The notes under the pieces are model-generated. The model saw only the letters and a list, made by a program, of their open reading frames with translations, did not search any database and was not told the origin of the DNA. DNA of 35,513 bases, taken from NCBI GenBank assembly GCA_965368405.1, contig CBDUMS010000030.1, forward strand, positions 1 to 35,513, written 5' to 3'. Source of the stretch: S012-113 sp965368405. Its GTDB lineage: Bacteria; Bacteroidota; Bacteroidia; Cytophagales; Cyclobacteriaceae. The translations under genes and the position numbers were made by a program. Shown one piece after another: positions 8,506-19,900 of this stretch. Position 1 is the stretch's first letter. Each line of letters begins with the position of its first letter.

Positions 8506-9845
8506 TGAAGGTAAAGGCAATAATAATAACCTGTTTGATTTCTATTTCGGCGTACGCTCAGAACGAGGAGTTGCTGGAAACGGAAGTATTTTCTGAAGAT
8601 TATACATATGATCTAATTGCAGACAGGCTCTCCTGTATTGAAGAGGATGTGCCACTGACATTTAATAATAAAGTTTATGGGTTTATCAATTACTTCGTAG
8701 TCAAAAATCGCCCCTATGTACGCGATGTGATGCGAAAAAGCACCATTTACTTCCCGATTATGGAAGAAAAGCTTGCTGAATATGGCCTGCCTGACGAATT
8801 AAAATACCTTTCCATTGTTGAATCTGGACTCAATGCGCAGGCTATTTCCCGTGCAGGAGCGGGTGGATTATGGCAGTTTATGCCCTATACAGGAAGGTCC
8901 TATGGCCTACATCAAGATTGGTATATCGATGAGCGTTTCGACCCGTATAAGGCAACCGATGCCGCTTGTAAATATCTATCTATGCTCTATCGCATGTTCG
9001 GTGATTGGGAACTAGCGCTCGCAGCCTATAATTCCGGTCCCGGTAATGTTCGTAAGGCCATCCGACGTTCTGGATATAAAAAATCGTTCTGGGAAGTGTA
9101 TAGGTATTTACCACGGGAAACGCGGTCTTATGTGCCTCAGTTCGTTGCCGTTATGTATGCATTTAAATATGGTGAAGAGCATAATCTCACTATCGATGAT
9201 TATAAATATCGTATCGCTTCCGATACCATACATGTTAAGGGGTTTATGAATTTAAAAACTTTGGCCACAGATCTCGACATGTGCTACGATGACCTTAAAA
9301 TGTTAAATCCTAATATTAAGCGCTACGGAGTGAAAACTAACGATAGTTATTACCCAATCTATATTCCCGAAGACAAGCTAGAATACTATCGTAGCAATAG
9401 AGTGATGATAGCAGCAAACGGTGCCGAAACTGGCCAAAAGGAATTAGAGTATTTAGCCCGAAATTCTGTCGGCAGCACATTTGGTAGAGATAAAGTCGTA
9501 TACAAAGTTCAAAGTGGGGATGTACTAGGCACAATTGCCGAACGCCACAAAGTGAGAGTTTCGGACATAAAAAAATGGAATAACCTCTCAAGTAATATAA
9601 TAAGAGTAAACCAGCGCTTAAGTATTTGGGTTTACCCAGGCACTAAAGTTGCTCAGGTAACCAAAACTAAGGTCGACCCAGTAACTATTGATTATAGTGG
9701 ACGGAAAGTTTATACCGTTCAGCCCGGGGATACTCTCTGGGATATTGCCAAGAAGTATCCTGGCCTGGATATCGAAAAAATAAAAAAGATGAATAAGCTC
9801 AAAGATGCCAAAATAATGCCTGGGCAAAAGTTAATAATTGGGTAG
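8505..9845 (+). CDS. mltD: Membrane-bound lytic murein transglycosylase with two LysM domains (MltD type)
   Basis: Cleaves the MurNAc-GlcNAc bond of peptidoglycan with formation of a 1,6-anhydro end, for wall remodelling. A signal peptide (MKVKAIIITCLISISAYAQ) precedes an SLT (GH23) domain at about 80-225: catalytic Glu106 in SIVESGL, then GAGGLWQFMP and the AAYNSGPGNV motif. Two LysM peptidoglycan-binding modules follow at about 329-374 (YKVQSGDVLGTIA) and 400-446 (YTVQPGDTLWDIA). There is no lipobox, so it is secreted rather than lipid-anchored, although the architecture is that of MltD. I chose ATG 8505, which overlaps the gatA stop by one base (TGATG); a GTG at 8502 is also in frame. Confidence 0.92.
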   Translation: MKVKAIIITCLISISAYAQNEELLETEVFSEDYTYDLIADRLSCIEEDVPLTFNNKVYGFINYFVVKNRPYVRDVMRKSTIYFPIMEEKLAEYGLPDELKYLSIVESGLNAQAISRAGAGGLWQFMPYTGRSYGLHQDWYIDERFDPYKATDAACKYLSMLYRMFGDWELALAAYNSGPGNVRKAIRRSGYKKSFWEVYRYLPRETRSYVPQFVAVMYAFKYGEEHNLTIDDYKYRIASDTIHVKGFMNLKTLATDLDMCYDDLKMLNPNIKRYGVKTNDSYYPIYIPEDKLEYYRSNRVMIAANGAETGQKELEYLARNSVGSTFGRDKVVYKVQSGDVLGTIAERHKVRVSDIKKWNNLSSNIIRVNQRLSIWVYPGTKVAQVTKTKVDPVTIDYSGRKVYTVQPGDTLWDIAKKYPGLDIEKIKKMNKLKDAKIMPGQKLIIG

Positions 9846-9854
9846 ACAAAATGG

Positions 9855-9862
9855 TATTTTTG
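9855..9862 (+). promoter_or_regulatory. Bacteroidota -7 promoter box for the DUF4837 gene
   Basis: TATTTTTG is a perfect TAnnTTTG match, beginning 10 bases after the mltD stop and ending 20 bases before the ATG at 9883. It lies inside the longer open frame that could start at TTG 9838, which argues against that upstream start. Confidence 0.5.
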
Positions 9863-9882
9863 ACTGTTTAATTAATCAATCT

Positions 9883-10971
9883 ATGCGGAACATTTTTTAT
9901 AAAATCATAGTTTTCTCAGCCTTATTTGCATCGATTAATGCTTGTGATCTTGATACTGGCTCAGAACGACTTCTAGTTCAAGCCTCAGGCACACCCGGTG
10001 AAATTATCCTGGTTATGGACTCTGTACAATGGAAAGGAGAACTAGGCGATGCAATGCGCGATGCCCTCGAGCAATATTTGCCAGGTGTCTCCAGACCAGA
10101 AAAACTCTTTACCGTCCGCTATATTGAGCCTACCTTATTTAATAGCGTACTGAATAAGGCAAGAAATATAATTTTTGTTGCCACACTCGATTCCAAGACC
10201 CAAGGAGGTCAAACTGTGCGAAACTTTATGACCAAAAACTATATTCAGGAAAATCCAGATAAGTTTATCATATCGCAAAGAGACATTTATGCATCAGGCC
10301 AGGAGGCCTTGTACCTTTTCTCAGCTACCGAAGCAGAGTTAATTGAAAAGGTTAGAAATAATAAGCGAACCATTGTTAATTTCTTCAATGAGAAAGAAGA
10401 GACCCGATTACTCAGAGCCTTATACATTGCAAAGGAAGAAGTATCGGTTAATGAGTACATGTATAAAAAACATGATTGCTATATCAGGGTTCCTCTAGGC
10501 TATCGAATAGAGGCCGATGATAATGAATTTATGTGGTTGCGAAATGTTGGTGAAATTGATAAAAATATATTCATCACCTATCGACAGTATACCTCCGAAG
10601 ATATTTTTAAGAATAGCAATCTTATTGGGCTGAGAGATAGCATTACACGGTATAATATTCTGGAGGATCCTGAAAACTTAGAATCTTATACTAAAGTGGA
10701 CACCATGAATATCCAGACTGAGTTTATAACTACAGAAATTGATGGAAATTTTGCTAAAAGAATTCGAGGAATCTGGAAAACCAATACCTTAACCTTAGGA
10801 GGGTCTTTTGTATCATACGTTTTTGTTGATGAAGAATCGAACAGACTCTACTATATCGACGGTTTTGTAGTAAGTCCTGGTCGTGCTAAAAGAGAAGCTC
10901 TTCGTGAACTGGAAGTTATGATAAAAACCTTCACAACAAAAAGCCCTCTTAAGGAAAAAGAGAAGGCATAA
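9883..10971 (+). CDS. DUF4837 family lipoprotein
   Basis: Lipoprotein of 362 residues when started at ATG 9883. The N-terminus (MRNIFYKIIVFSALFASINA followed by Cys21) is a lipoprotein signal peptide. The frame is open back to TTG 9838, but that start would put 15 residues before the signal peptide and lies upstream of the likely promoter box. The mature part matches the DUF4837 family of Bacteroidota (ASGTPGEIILVMD near the N-terminus, then an alpha/beta region with a conserved RNIIFVATLD strand). The function of this family is not known. It commonly lies beside the LysM transglycosylase in Cytophagales, which hints at an envelope role but does not prove one. Confidence 0.8.
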   Translation: MRNIFYKIIVFSALFASINACDLDTGSERLLVQASGTPGEIILVMDSVQWKGELGDAMRDALEQYLPGVSRPEKLFTVRYIEPTLFNSVLNKARNIIFVATLDSKTQGGQTVRNFMTKNYIQENPDKFIISQRDIYASGQEALYLFSATEAELIEKVRNNKRTIVNFFNEKEETRLLRALYIAKEEVSVNEYMYKKHDCYIRVPLGYRIEADDNEFMWLRNVGEIDKNIFITYRQYTSEDIFKNSNLIGLRDSITRYNILEDPENLESYTKVDTMNIQTEFITTEIDGNFAKRIRGIWKTNTLTLGGSFVSYVFVDEESNRLYYIDGFVVSPGRAKREALRELEVMIKTFTTKSPLKEKEKA

Positions 10972-10983
10972 GCTATTTCCCTG

Positions 10984-10999
10984 CTCCTTAGAAAAGGAG
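10984..10999 (+). terminator. Possible weak terminator after the DUF4837 gene
   Basis: CTCCTT-AGAA-AAGGAG is a perfect 6-bp hairpin with a 4-base loop, 12 bases after the DUF4837 stop. The following bases (TATATAAAGTTTT) are AT-rich but not a clean T run, so termination would be partial. Confidence 0.35.
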
Positions 11000-11066
11000 T
11001 ATATAAAGTTTTACTTATTGTGCTAGCCGGGCGTTATATATCCATTAAATCATAAGCTTAAGTTCT

Positions 11067-13346
11067 ATGAAAATTGAAATTCAAGAGAAAGATGCTCTCG
11101 ATTATCATGAGTTAAATCAACCAGGTAAAATAGAAGTTGTGCCAACCAAGGTTCTTACTTCTCAGCTCGATTTAGCATTAGCGTATTCACCCGGAGTGGC
11201 TGTTCCTTGTAAGGCAATTGAGAAAAATAAGGAAGATGTTTATCGGTATACAGCTAAAGGAAACTTAGTAGGCGTTGTAACTAATGGCACTGCCGTTCTT
11301 GGCCTCGGTAATATCGGACCCGATGCTTCCAAACCTGTTATGGAAGGCAAAGCCGTACTTTTCAAAAAATTTGCGGGAATCGACGTGTTTGACATAGAAC
11401 TCGATGCCACTGATCCGGATGAGTTTATAAAAATTGTTAAATCCCTAGAACCTACTTTTGGCGGTATTAACCTCGAAGATATTAAAGCTCCTGAAAGTTT
11501 TAAAATTGAACAGGTGCTACGCGATAAGATGGGTATTCCAGTGATGCACGACGATCAGCACGGTACTGCGATTATTTCAGCAGCCGGACTGCTCAACGCC
11601 CTAGAACTGGTCGATAAGAAAATAGATGAAGTCAAGATTGTAGTTAATGGTGCCGGAGCTGCGGCTATCTCATGCTCCAAGCTATATTTTTCATTGGGTG
11701 TAAAAGAAGAAAATCTATTCCTATGCGATAGTAAAGGAGTGATTACTACGTCAAGAGAAGGTCTTTCTGAATCAAAAGCTCGTTTTGCAAGAGAAACGAA
11801 GGCAACAACTTTATCAGAAATTATTAAGGGCGCAGATGTCTTTATTGGCCTATCCATAGCCGACGTTCTGAATGCCGATGACTTACTCGCCATGGCCAGC
11901 AACCCTATTGTTTTCGCGTTGGCCAACCCAAATCCAGAGATCGATTATGACCTTGCCATAAAAACCAGAGAAGATCTAATTATGGCTACGGGGCGCTCCG
12001 ATCACCCCAATCAAGTTAATAATGTCTTAGGGTTTCCCTACATCTTTCGGGGCGCTTTAGATGTTCGATCTACGAGTATTAATGAAGAGATGAAACTTGC
12101 CGCTGTCTTTGCTTTGGCTAAACTTGCAAAAGAGCCTGTTCCAGAAATTGTGAAGCGCGCCTATAATGATAAGGGTATGCGATTTGGCAGGGAATACCTT
12201 ATTCCTAAACCCTTAGATCCTCGCTTGATCACCAACGTCTCTACAGCGGTAGCAAAAGCAGCCATGGAGTCTGGGGTTGCTAAAAAACCAATCGATGATT
12301 GGGAGCGATATAAAAAAGAACTTCTGGCCCGCATTGGTATCGATCAGCGACTAATGATGAACGTAATCGCCAGAGCTAAAAACGAACCCAAACGAGTAAT
12401 CTTTACCGAGGGTGATCATTATAAAGTATTGAAGGCTGCGGAAACACTTTTCTTTGAAGGAATAGCCTTCCCTATTTTACTCGGCAACCGAAAGAAAATC
12501 AATGACATTGCCGCAGCAAACCATATCGATCTCAAAGGGTTAACCATTATCGACCTGAATGAAGAAGAGAATACTGAGAAATTAGCAGCATTTGCCAAGC
12601 AGTTTTATGAGAAACAGCAACGTAAGGGCATCACATACGACGAATGCTATAAACTGATGCAAAGTAGAAACTACTTTGGCAATATGCTTGTAGACAATGG
12701 TGAAGGAGATGCTCTTGTAACAGGACTTACCAAGGAATATTCAAAGTGCCTCTCTCCAGCGCTAAAAATAATCGGCGTTGCCGATGGCTTTAATAAGGTA
12801 TCGGGGATGTTCATTATTTCTCGTAAGAATAAAACCTACTTTTTTGCTGACACCACTGTTCAGGAAAACCCAACAGCAGAAGAAATAGTAGAGATCATGG
12901 AGTTAACGGCCGGTGCTGTTCGAATTTTCCATGAAGAGCCTCGCATGGCTGTGTTATCGTATAGCAATTTTGGCTCGGCAAAGGGCGCAGTGCCAACCAA
13001 AGCAAAAAAAGTAGTGGAGCTGGCAAGAAAGAAGCTTCCGGATATCGTAATTGATGGTGATATTCAGGCTAATGTGGCTTTAAACAAGGAAATCCAACAG
13101 GAGTCATACCCCTTTAGTGCACTTGCAGAAAGAGGAGCAAATACGTTAATTTTCCCTGATCTTGCATCTGGTAATATTGCATATAAACTGGTGATGCAAT
13201 TAGGAGGAGCGGACGCGGTTGGTCCAATAGTAATGGGAATGAAAAAACCAGTTCATATAGTTCAACTGGGGAGCTCTATCCGTGAAATTGTTAATATTGC
13301 TTCTATTGCCGTACTACATGCCCAAATTTTGAATAAACCAGAGTAA
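11067..13346 (+). CDS. maeB: NADP-dependent malic enzyme with C-terminal phosphotransacetylase-like domain
   Basis: Oxidatively decarboxylates malate to pyruvate and CO2, making NADPH. The 759 residues match the large hybrid MaeB class. The malic-enzyme part (about 1-425) has the proton-donor Tyr40 (ALAYSPGVA), Lys95 (VMEGKAVLFKKF), the metal site around Glu137-Asp138 and the HDDQHGTA motif (161-168), and a dinucleotide-binding loop NGAGAAA (194-200). Residues about 430-759 are a phosphotransacetylase-like domain (RVIFTEGDHYKVLKAA...). In E. coli MaeB this domain binds acetyl-CoA as an inhibitor and lacks Pta activity, so it is probably regulatory here too. No clear -7 box precedes it. Its stop overlaps the ruvA start by one base (TAATG). 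Confidence 0.95.
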   Translation: MKIEIQEKDALDYHELNQPGKIEVVPTKVLTSQLDLALAYSPGVAVPCKAIEKNKEDVYRYTAKGNLVGVVTNGTAVLGLGNIGPDASKPVMEGKAVLFKKFAGIDVFDIELDATDPDEFIKIVKSLEPTFGGINLEDIKAPESFKIEQVLRDKMGIPVMHDDQHGTAIISAAGLLNALELVDKKIDEVKIVVNGAGAAAISCSKLYFSLGVKEENLFLCDSKGVITTSREGLSESKARFARETKATTLSEIIKGADVFIGLSIADVLNADDLLAMASNPIVFALANPNPEIDYDLAIKTREDLIMATGRSDHPNQVNNVLGFPYIFRGALDVRSTSINEEMKLAAVFALAKLAKEPVPEIVKRAYNDKGMRFGREYLIPKPLDPRLITNVSTAVAKAAMESGVAKKPIDDWERYKKELLARIGIDQRLMMNVIARAKNEPKRVIFTEGDHYKVLKAAETLFFEGIAFPILLGNRKKINDIAAANHIDLKGLTIIDLNEEENTEKLAAFAKQFYEKQQRKGITYDECYKLMQSRNYFGNMLVDNGEGDALVTGLTKEYSKCLSPALKIIGVADGFNKVSGMFIISRKNKTYFFADTTVQENPTAEEIVEIMELTAGAVRIFHEEPRMAVLSYSNFGSAKGAVPTKAKKVVELARKKLPDIVIDGDIQANVALNKEIQQESYPFSALAERGANTLIFPDLASGNIAYKLVMQLGGADAVGPIVMGMKKPVHIVQLGSSIREIVNIASIAVLHAQILNKPE

Positions 13347-13939
13347 TGATAGCGTATATTAAAGGCAAATTAATTCATAAGGAAGCTACACATGTCATAA
13401 TCGATGTAAATGGCATAGGTTATCAGATTTTCATTTCTCTGGCTACATTTGGTCAGATAAAAGACGAAGAAACTTGTAAACTGTTCACGTACTTCCATGT
13501 TAAGGAAGACAGTCAAACACTTTACGGGTTTATCACCGAACCTGATAAGAAATTCTTTATGGATTTAATATCGGTCTCCGGGATTGGCCCTAACACAGGT
13601 ATGATCATGCAATCGTCGTTAACTACGCAGGAATTAAAGGCTGCAATCATGGGCGAAGATGTCGCTACTATTCAGCAAATTAAAGGGATAGGAGCCAAAA
13701 CTGCCCAAAGGGTAATTCTTGAATTAAAAGACAAAGTAAAGAAAGAAGGTTTTTCTGCCTCTTCTGATCAGATTTCGACAGGTTTTGATAATAATTTAAG
13801 ATCGGAAGCGTTATCAGCATTGGTAATGCTGGGTATAAACAAAGCCGCTGCTCAAAAAAGCATTGAATCGGTTCTGCGCAACTCAGAAAATAACATTACT
13901 TTGGAACAATTAATTAAAAGGGCCTTACAAGCTACCTAA
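13346..13939 (+). CDS. ruvA: Holliday junction branch migration protein RuvA
   Basis: DNA-binding subunit of the RuvAB branch-migration motor in recombinational repair. The 197 residues follow the family layout: an OB-fold N-terminal domain (MIAYIKGKLI...GIGYQIFIS, about 1-62), two helix-hairpin-helix motifs (VSGIGPNTG at about 76-84 and IKGIGAKTAQRV at about 111-122), and the flexible linker plus C-terminal domain III (about 150-197) that contacts RuvB. ruvB and ruvC are not in the window. ATG overlaps the maeB stop by one base, so translation is probably coupled. The order ruvA-sprA-gcvH recurs in Bacteroidota genomes. Confidence 0.97.
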   Translation: MIAYIKGKLIHKEATHVIIDVNGIGYQIFISLATFGQIKDEETCKLFTYFHVKEDSQTLYGFITEPDKKFFMDLISVSGIGPNTGMIMQSSLTTQELKAAIMGEDVATIQQIKGIGAKTAQRVILELKDKVKKEGFSASSDQISTGFDNNLRSEALSALVMLGINKAAAQKSIESVLRNSENNITLEQLIKRALQAT

Positions 13940-13964
13940 CGCACTTAACCACCGTTGGCGAGAA

Positions 13965-13972
13965 TACCTTTG
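13965..13972 (+). promoter_or_regulatory. Bacteroidota -7 promoter box for sprA
   Basis: TACCTTTG is a perfect TAnnTTTG match 18 bases before ATG 13991. It lies within the longer open frame beginning at TTG 13955 and so supports ATG 13991 as the sprA start. No clear -33 element. Confidence 0.5.
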
Positions 13973-13990
13973 CATAGTCGAAAACTACCT

Positions 13991-16900
13991 ATGAGGCGGA
14001 TTCTATTCCTGCTACTTTTCTTAGCTGGAACAGGCCAAACTTATGCTCAATCCAATAATGGTCAAACCACAGTTTCTGACACCCTTAAAACAGACAGTTT
14101 AAGGAACCTTCCTTATAAACCTTCAACTCGTCCTTCGTATACACCTCAAGATCGCTACGGCGACCCATTTTCGAATCAGATAGGTTATACACCGCTGTTT
14201 TTTGGCGATCCGAGTAACAAAAACCTGGTTTTTGAATTGGATACCGGGCTCAACTTTTCTGTTACTGAAAAAATAGGAACCTTCGACTACCGGCCTCCAA
14301 CCGTCATACCATTCGAAGAGTATTCGCAATATCAAACGGATAACTTACTTAAAAGTTACTGGCAAGAGAGATCAACTGCTGTAGATGGCGAAACGGCTTT
14401 AACAAGCAAGCGATTAATTCCAAAAATATATATCAGTCCGGTCTTCGATCGGATTTTTGGTGGTAGTTATGTAGAGATAAATCCGCGTGGAATGGTAAAT
14501 CTCGATTTCGGAGGCAGGTTTCAACGTATTAATAATCCGTCCATTCCGATTACACAGCAACGGAATGGTGGCTTTGAATTCGATCAACAGATTAGCATGA
14601 ACGTGGTTGGTAAAATTGGCGAAAAACTAAAGGTTACGGCCAACTTCGATAATAACAATTCATTCGATTTTCAGAATAACCTAAAAGTGGAGTTTACGGG
14701 GTTCGAAGAGGATATCATTAAAAAACTTGAGGTTGGTAATGTTACGATGCCCGTAAGCAATAGCCTGATGACTGGTGCGCAAAATCTCTTTGGGGTTAAA
14801 ACCCAGCTCCAGTTTGGTAAACTATTCGTTACTGCAGTTGCCTCTACCCAGCGCGGCAAGCACGATGAAGTATCGATTGAAGGTGGCGGTGTTCAAGGCC
14901 GTGACTTTGAGCTTCGCGCATCGGATTATGATGAAAATCGTCACTTTTTCCTTGGTCATTTTTTCCGTGATAATTATGAAAAATGGTTGAATAACATTCC
15001 CCAAATCACTTCTGGGATCAAAGTTACCAGAATAGAGGTTTATGTGATCAATAGAAATAACGATACACGCTCGCAACGTAATATAGCGGCGTTTATGGAT
15101 CTCGCCGAGGGCAGGGTCATATATCAACAAAACGATGGTGTGATTGGGCCAGGGAATGGCGACGTGCCCAACCAAAACGATGCGAATCAACTGTTCGGAC
15201 AATTAGGTACCCTAAGTAGAGACGTTAATATCATTGATGGTGAACTGGAAGCGAGCCCTTTTAATATGGTAAAGGCCACTCATTTCGATAAGATTAATGG
15301 AGCTCGCAAACTAGAAGATCGCGAATTTACTTTCCATGAGCAGCTGGGTTATATATCCTTAAATCGAAAATTAAGTAGCGATGAAGTCCTGGCGGTCTCC
15401 TATGAGTATAGTTATAATGGCGCCAATTTTAAAGTTGGAGAACTCACCGAAGACTACGCAAATCGTCCGGAAGACGAGGTGATTTTCATGAAGATGCTAA
15501 GACCGAGTAAAATATCTACGCGTGATCAGGACGGCAAGCGAATCCCAACATGGGATTTAATGATGAAGAATATCTATAACCTTAATGCTAGCCAGGTAAA
15601 TAATGAAGGGTTTCAAATGCGAATCACCTATCGCGATGACAAAACAGGACAGGACAAGCCAAGCATTAACGAAGGTGTTAATACTACCGACATTCCTTTA
15701 ATAGAGCTTTTGGGGCTGGATCAATTAAATGTTAATGGCGATCCGCAAAAAGATGGAAATTTTGATTTCGTGGACGGGGTAACCATAAACGCAACGACTG
15801 GCAATATTCTATTCCCAGTCTTAGAACCATTTGGCGATCACCTGAAAGGAATTTTTGATCCCGGTGAGGCAGAACTTATTCAGCGATATGTCTTTGACAC
15901 CCTATACGGCACAACTAAAGCTGATGCCCAGCTAGATGTAAATAAGGATAAATATTTCCTTACGGGGTCGTTAAAAGCCGGATCTTCCAGTGAAATTCTC
16001 CTCGATGGCATTAAAATAGCAGAAGGTTCCGTAGTGGTAACAGCTGGTGGAATCACTTTAACCGAGGGTATAGACTATACTGTAGATTATAATTTCGGTA
16101 AGGTGCAAATACTCAATGAAAGTATTATCAATTCCGGTAAATCGATAAAAGTTACCTACGAAAAAGCCGACCTCTTTAATTTTCAATCGAGAACACTTCT
16201 CGGTGCAAATTTTGAATATCGAATTAGCGATGACTTCACGGTTGGTGCTACGGTACTGCATCATTTCGAACGGCCCTTGTACACTAGGCCTGCCATAGGG
16301 AATGAACCACCAAAAAATACCAAGTATGGTTTTGATGTAAACTATCGTGCAGAATCTCGGATGTTGACAAAAATTATCGATGCCATTCCTTTAATTCAAA
16401 CTAAAGAGCAATCTCAAATAACTTTTAGTGGTGAATTTGCCCAATTAATCCCCGGAACTTCTAATCTGGTAAATGGCGAGGGCACATCCTATATCGATGA
16501 TTTTGAAAATACCGTTACCCCTTTTGGTTTATCGAACTGGCTGCGGTGGCAGATCGCCAGTACCCCTACTACAGTAGATAATAGGTTCGATTTAAGCGAT
16601 GGAGTAACAGACGATCTTAAGTTTGCCTATAAAAGAGCTAAGCTAGCGTGGTATGTGATTGACAATGTTTTTTATCGCACTGGTGGGCCGGCAAAGCCTC
16701 CTAATATTAGCGATAGCGACCTTACAAATCATTATATAAGACCCATCTCACCTCAGGAAATATTTACCCAGAAACAGCAGGAGGTCATCAATACGAACTA
16801 CCCCATATTCGATCTTGCTTATTATCCTACGGAGCGAGGCCCGTATAATTACAACCCAGATCTTACGAGCCAGGGACAACTCAAGGATCCGCAAAGCAAC

Positions 16901-19900
16901 TGGGGTGGAATCACAACAGCTATTCGTTCGGAAGTTGATTTTGACAAATCGAATATTGAGTATATCGAATTCTGGTTAATGGATCCTTTCATTCAAGGGC
17001 CAAACGGCGTAATTGATGATGGTGGCGCCAACCCTCAGCCAAATTTTACCGGTGGTGAATTAGTTTTTAATCTAGGAAGTATTTCGGAAGACGTTATGCG
17101 CGACCGACGTATGGCTTTCGAAAATGGCTTACCGGCCAATGGCGATAAGACCACCGATGCGGTTACAGAGAACAATTGGGGGTTTGTCACGAATCAGCAG
17201 TTCATTAATAATGCATTCAATAATGAACCCGGAGCAAGAATTAATCAGGATATTGGGCTAGATGGCGCGAGCGATGAGGAGGAATCGGACAAGTTTGCCG
17301 ATTTCTTGAATAATCTACCCGCTAATATCTCACCTGGTGCTTTAGATGAAATTAGAACGGATCCTTCTGGTGATAACTTCGAATATTTCCTTAATGGTCA
17401 GTATGATCAGGAAAATGCCAAGATTCTCGAAAGGTATAAGAGGTTTAATGGTCTTGATCAAAACTCTCCCGACCTAAGCAATAACCAACTACCCTACTCG
17501 CCATCAGGCTCTACCCTACCCGATAACGAAGATTTGAACATCGATAATACTTTAGGTGATTTAGAGGAATTTTATGAGTATCGCGTTGACCTAAGGCCAG
17601 GTCAGCTTAATGTTGGTGAAGGCTTTATTACTGATAAAGTAACCAATACAATTAATGGTGATGAAGTTACCTGGTACCTCTTTCGAATCCCAGTGCGACA
17701 GCCCGATAATGTTATAGGAAATATCTCTGGCTTCAAGTCAATTCGCTATACCCGTTTATACATGACAGGATGGTCGCAGCCCGTTGTTCTACGGACAGCT
17801 AACTTAAGGCTTGTAGGCTCGCAATGGCGCAGGTTCGAAGGAAACCTGGAAAGCAAGCGCTTCGACGAAATACCAGAAACTCAGGATAGCAGGTTTACCA
17901 TCTCGGTGGTTAATATCGAAGAAAATGGACAAGGCGGCGAATCAGGTATTCCCTACGTATTGCCTCCGGGAATTATTCGCGATCGTGACAACACCTCGGT
18001 TATCGAACGCCAGCTTAATGAGCAGTCTATCCAACTTTGTGTTGACGATCTGCAAGATAAAAATGCGCAAGCAGCCTTTAAAAATGTTGACCTTAACCTG
18101 GTTAACTACGGTAGAGTGAAAATGTTTTTACACGCACAGAGTGGCAATGCGCAAGACGACGACCTAAGAGCATTTCTGCGACTCGGTAGTGGCTTCGACA
18201 ATTATTACGAAATAGAAATTCCGCTTAAAATCACCCCCCAAGGCACATCAGATCCAAATGAAATTTGGCCTGTGGAGAACGAAATTAATATGCCATTCGA
18301 TGAACTCTACAAAGCTAAATCCTTAAGAAATACAACAGGGCTATCACTGGATTTACCATTTACAACCACCTTTAACGATTATAAGATTACTGTTGTAGGA
18401 AACCCAAAGCTAAGTGTTGTTACTAGCTTGATGATTGGTATTCGAAACCCTGAGAGTACCGATGAGTCGACGTACGATGTTTGTATTTGGGCAAATGAAT
18501 TACGCGTTACCGATTTTAACACCGTAGCGGGCTATGCCGGTAATGCGCGTTTAAATGCGAAACTTGCTGATTTCGCTAACGTTTCCGCATCGACTCGATT
18601 TACCTCATTTGGATTTGGTAATGTGCAATCGAAGATCGCTGAGAGAACCCAGGAAACCACCTTCGAATATGATATCTCAGGAAATGTTAATCTGGATAAA
18701 TTTTTACCTTCTAAGGCTGGGATTCGGATTCCTGTTTTTGCCAGTTATGAGAGTAAAACCATAACGCCAGAATACGATCCACTCGATTCGGACATTCCGC
18801 TCGAAAGCAGCCTAGAAGCAAAAGGAGATGACGAGGCACAAAAGGAATACAGGAATACCGTTATTGATCAAACTGAGACAAAGAGTATTAATTTAACAAA
18901 CCTTCGCAAAGACTATACAAACCCGAATAAAACTAAGCGCTTTTTCAACATCGAAAACTTTTCGATATCGATGGCCTATAGCGATAAAACCAGATCTAAT
19001 TATAATATAGCCGAGTATCAGAATCGTAACTATACCGGATCGGTCGCTTACACTTTTAGTACCCAGGAGAGATCTTGGGAACCCTTTAAGGAAGGGGATG
19101 CCTTTAAATCAGATTGGCTTAAGCTTATCAAAGAGATTAATTTTAATCCAGTAATCTCAAATATCTCTGTTCGTGCCGATTTAAGACGTAGTTATATTAA
19201 AACTCAATACAGAAATCAGGATTTAGGGATAGATGGTGTGGAAGCGAATTATGAGAAGACATTTACATTTAATCGAATTTACGGAGTAAAATGGAATTTG
19301 ACGAAGGCGATTTCTTTGGACTATAATGCTCGTGCTAACGCCCTTGTTGACGAACCCGATGGTGAAGTAACTGAAGAAACAAAAGAGATTATTTTTAATA
19401 ACCTGAAGGGATTTGGCCGTATGAAACGTTTCGATCAGACCATAGGGGTTAACTTTAGAATACCTTTGGATAAACTCCCTATAACCGACTGGACAAATGC
19501 AGATATCCGCTATAGTGTAGGCTATATCTGGCAATCTGGAGCTTTCGATCAGATCGATACCTTAGGAAATAAGATTGAAAATAGCAGGAATATTACTGCC
19601 ACGGGTAAGTTCGACCTTGTTAAACTCTATAATAAGGTTCCTTTTCTGAAAGAAATCAACTCTCCGCCGCGAAGACGATCTACAAGACAGCCGGCCCGCC
19701 AAGATACTGCAACTGTTAAAAAAGAGATGAAAGGGTTGAAGGGATTTCTAAGAGCACTGATGATGGTACGGTCAGTCAATGCTTCCTATAGTATTAAAGA
19801 TGGAACGCACCTAACGGGTTTTCAAAAAAGCCCGTTTCTATTGGGAATGGATACTTCCTGGGCTGCACCAGGTGTTGACTTTATCCTAGGTAACCAAGAT

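Noticed and set aside
12357..13346. Independent active phosphotransacetylase gene
   Set aside because: It is in one frame with the malic enzyme and forms the known hybrid MaeB architecture, in which this domain is regulatory.
14822..15202. 126-codon open frame antisense within sprA
   Set aside because: Lies wholly opposite a well-supported gene, has no domain and no promoter; it is a shadow of sprA codon use. The same applies to 11555-11926 in maeB and 5659-6006 in envC.
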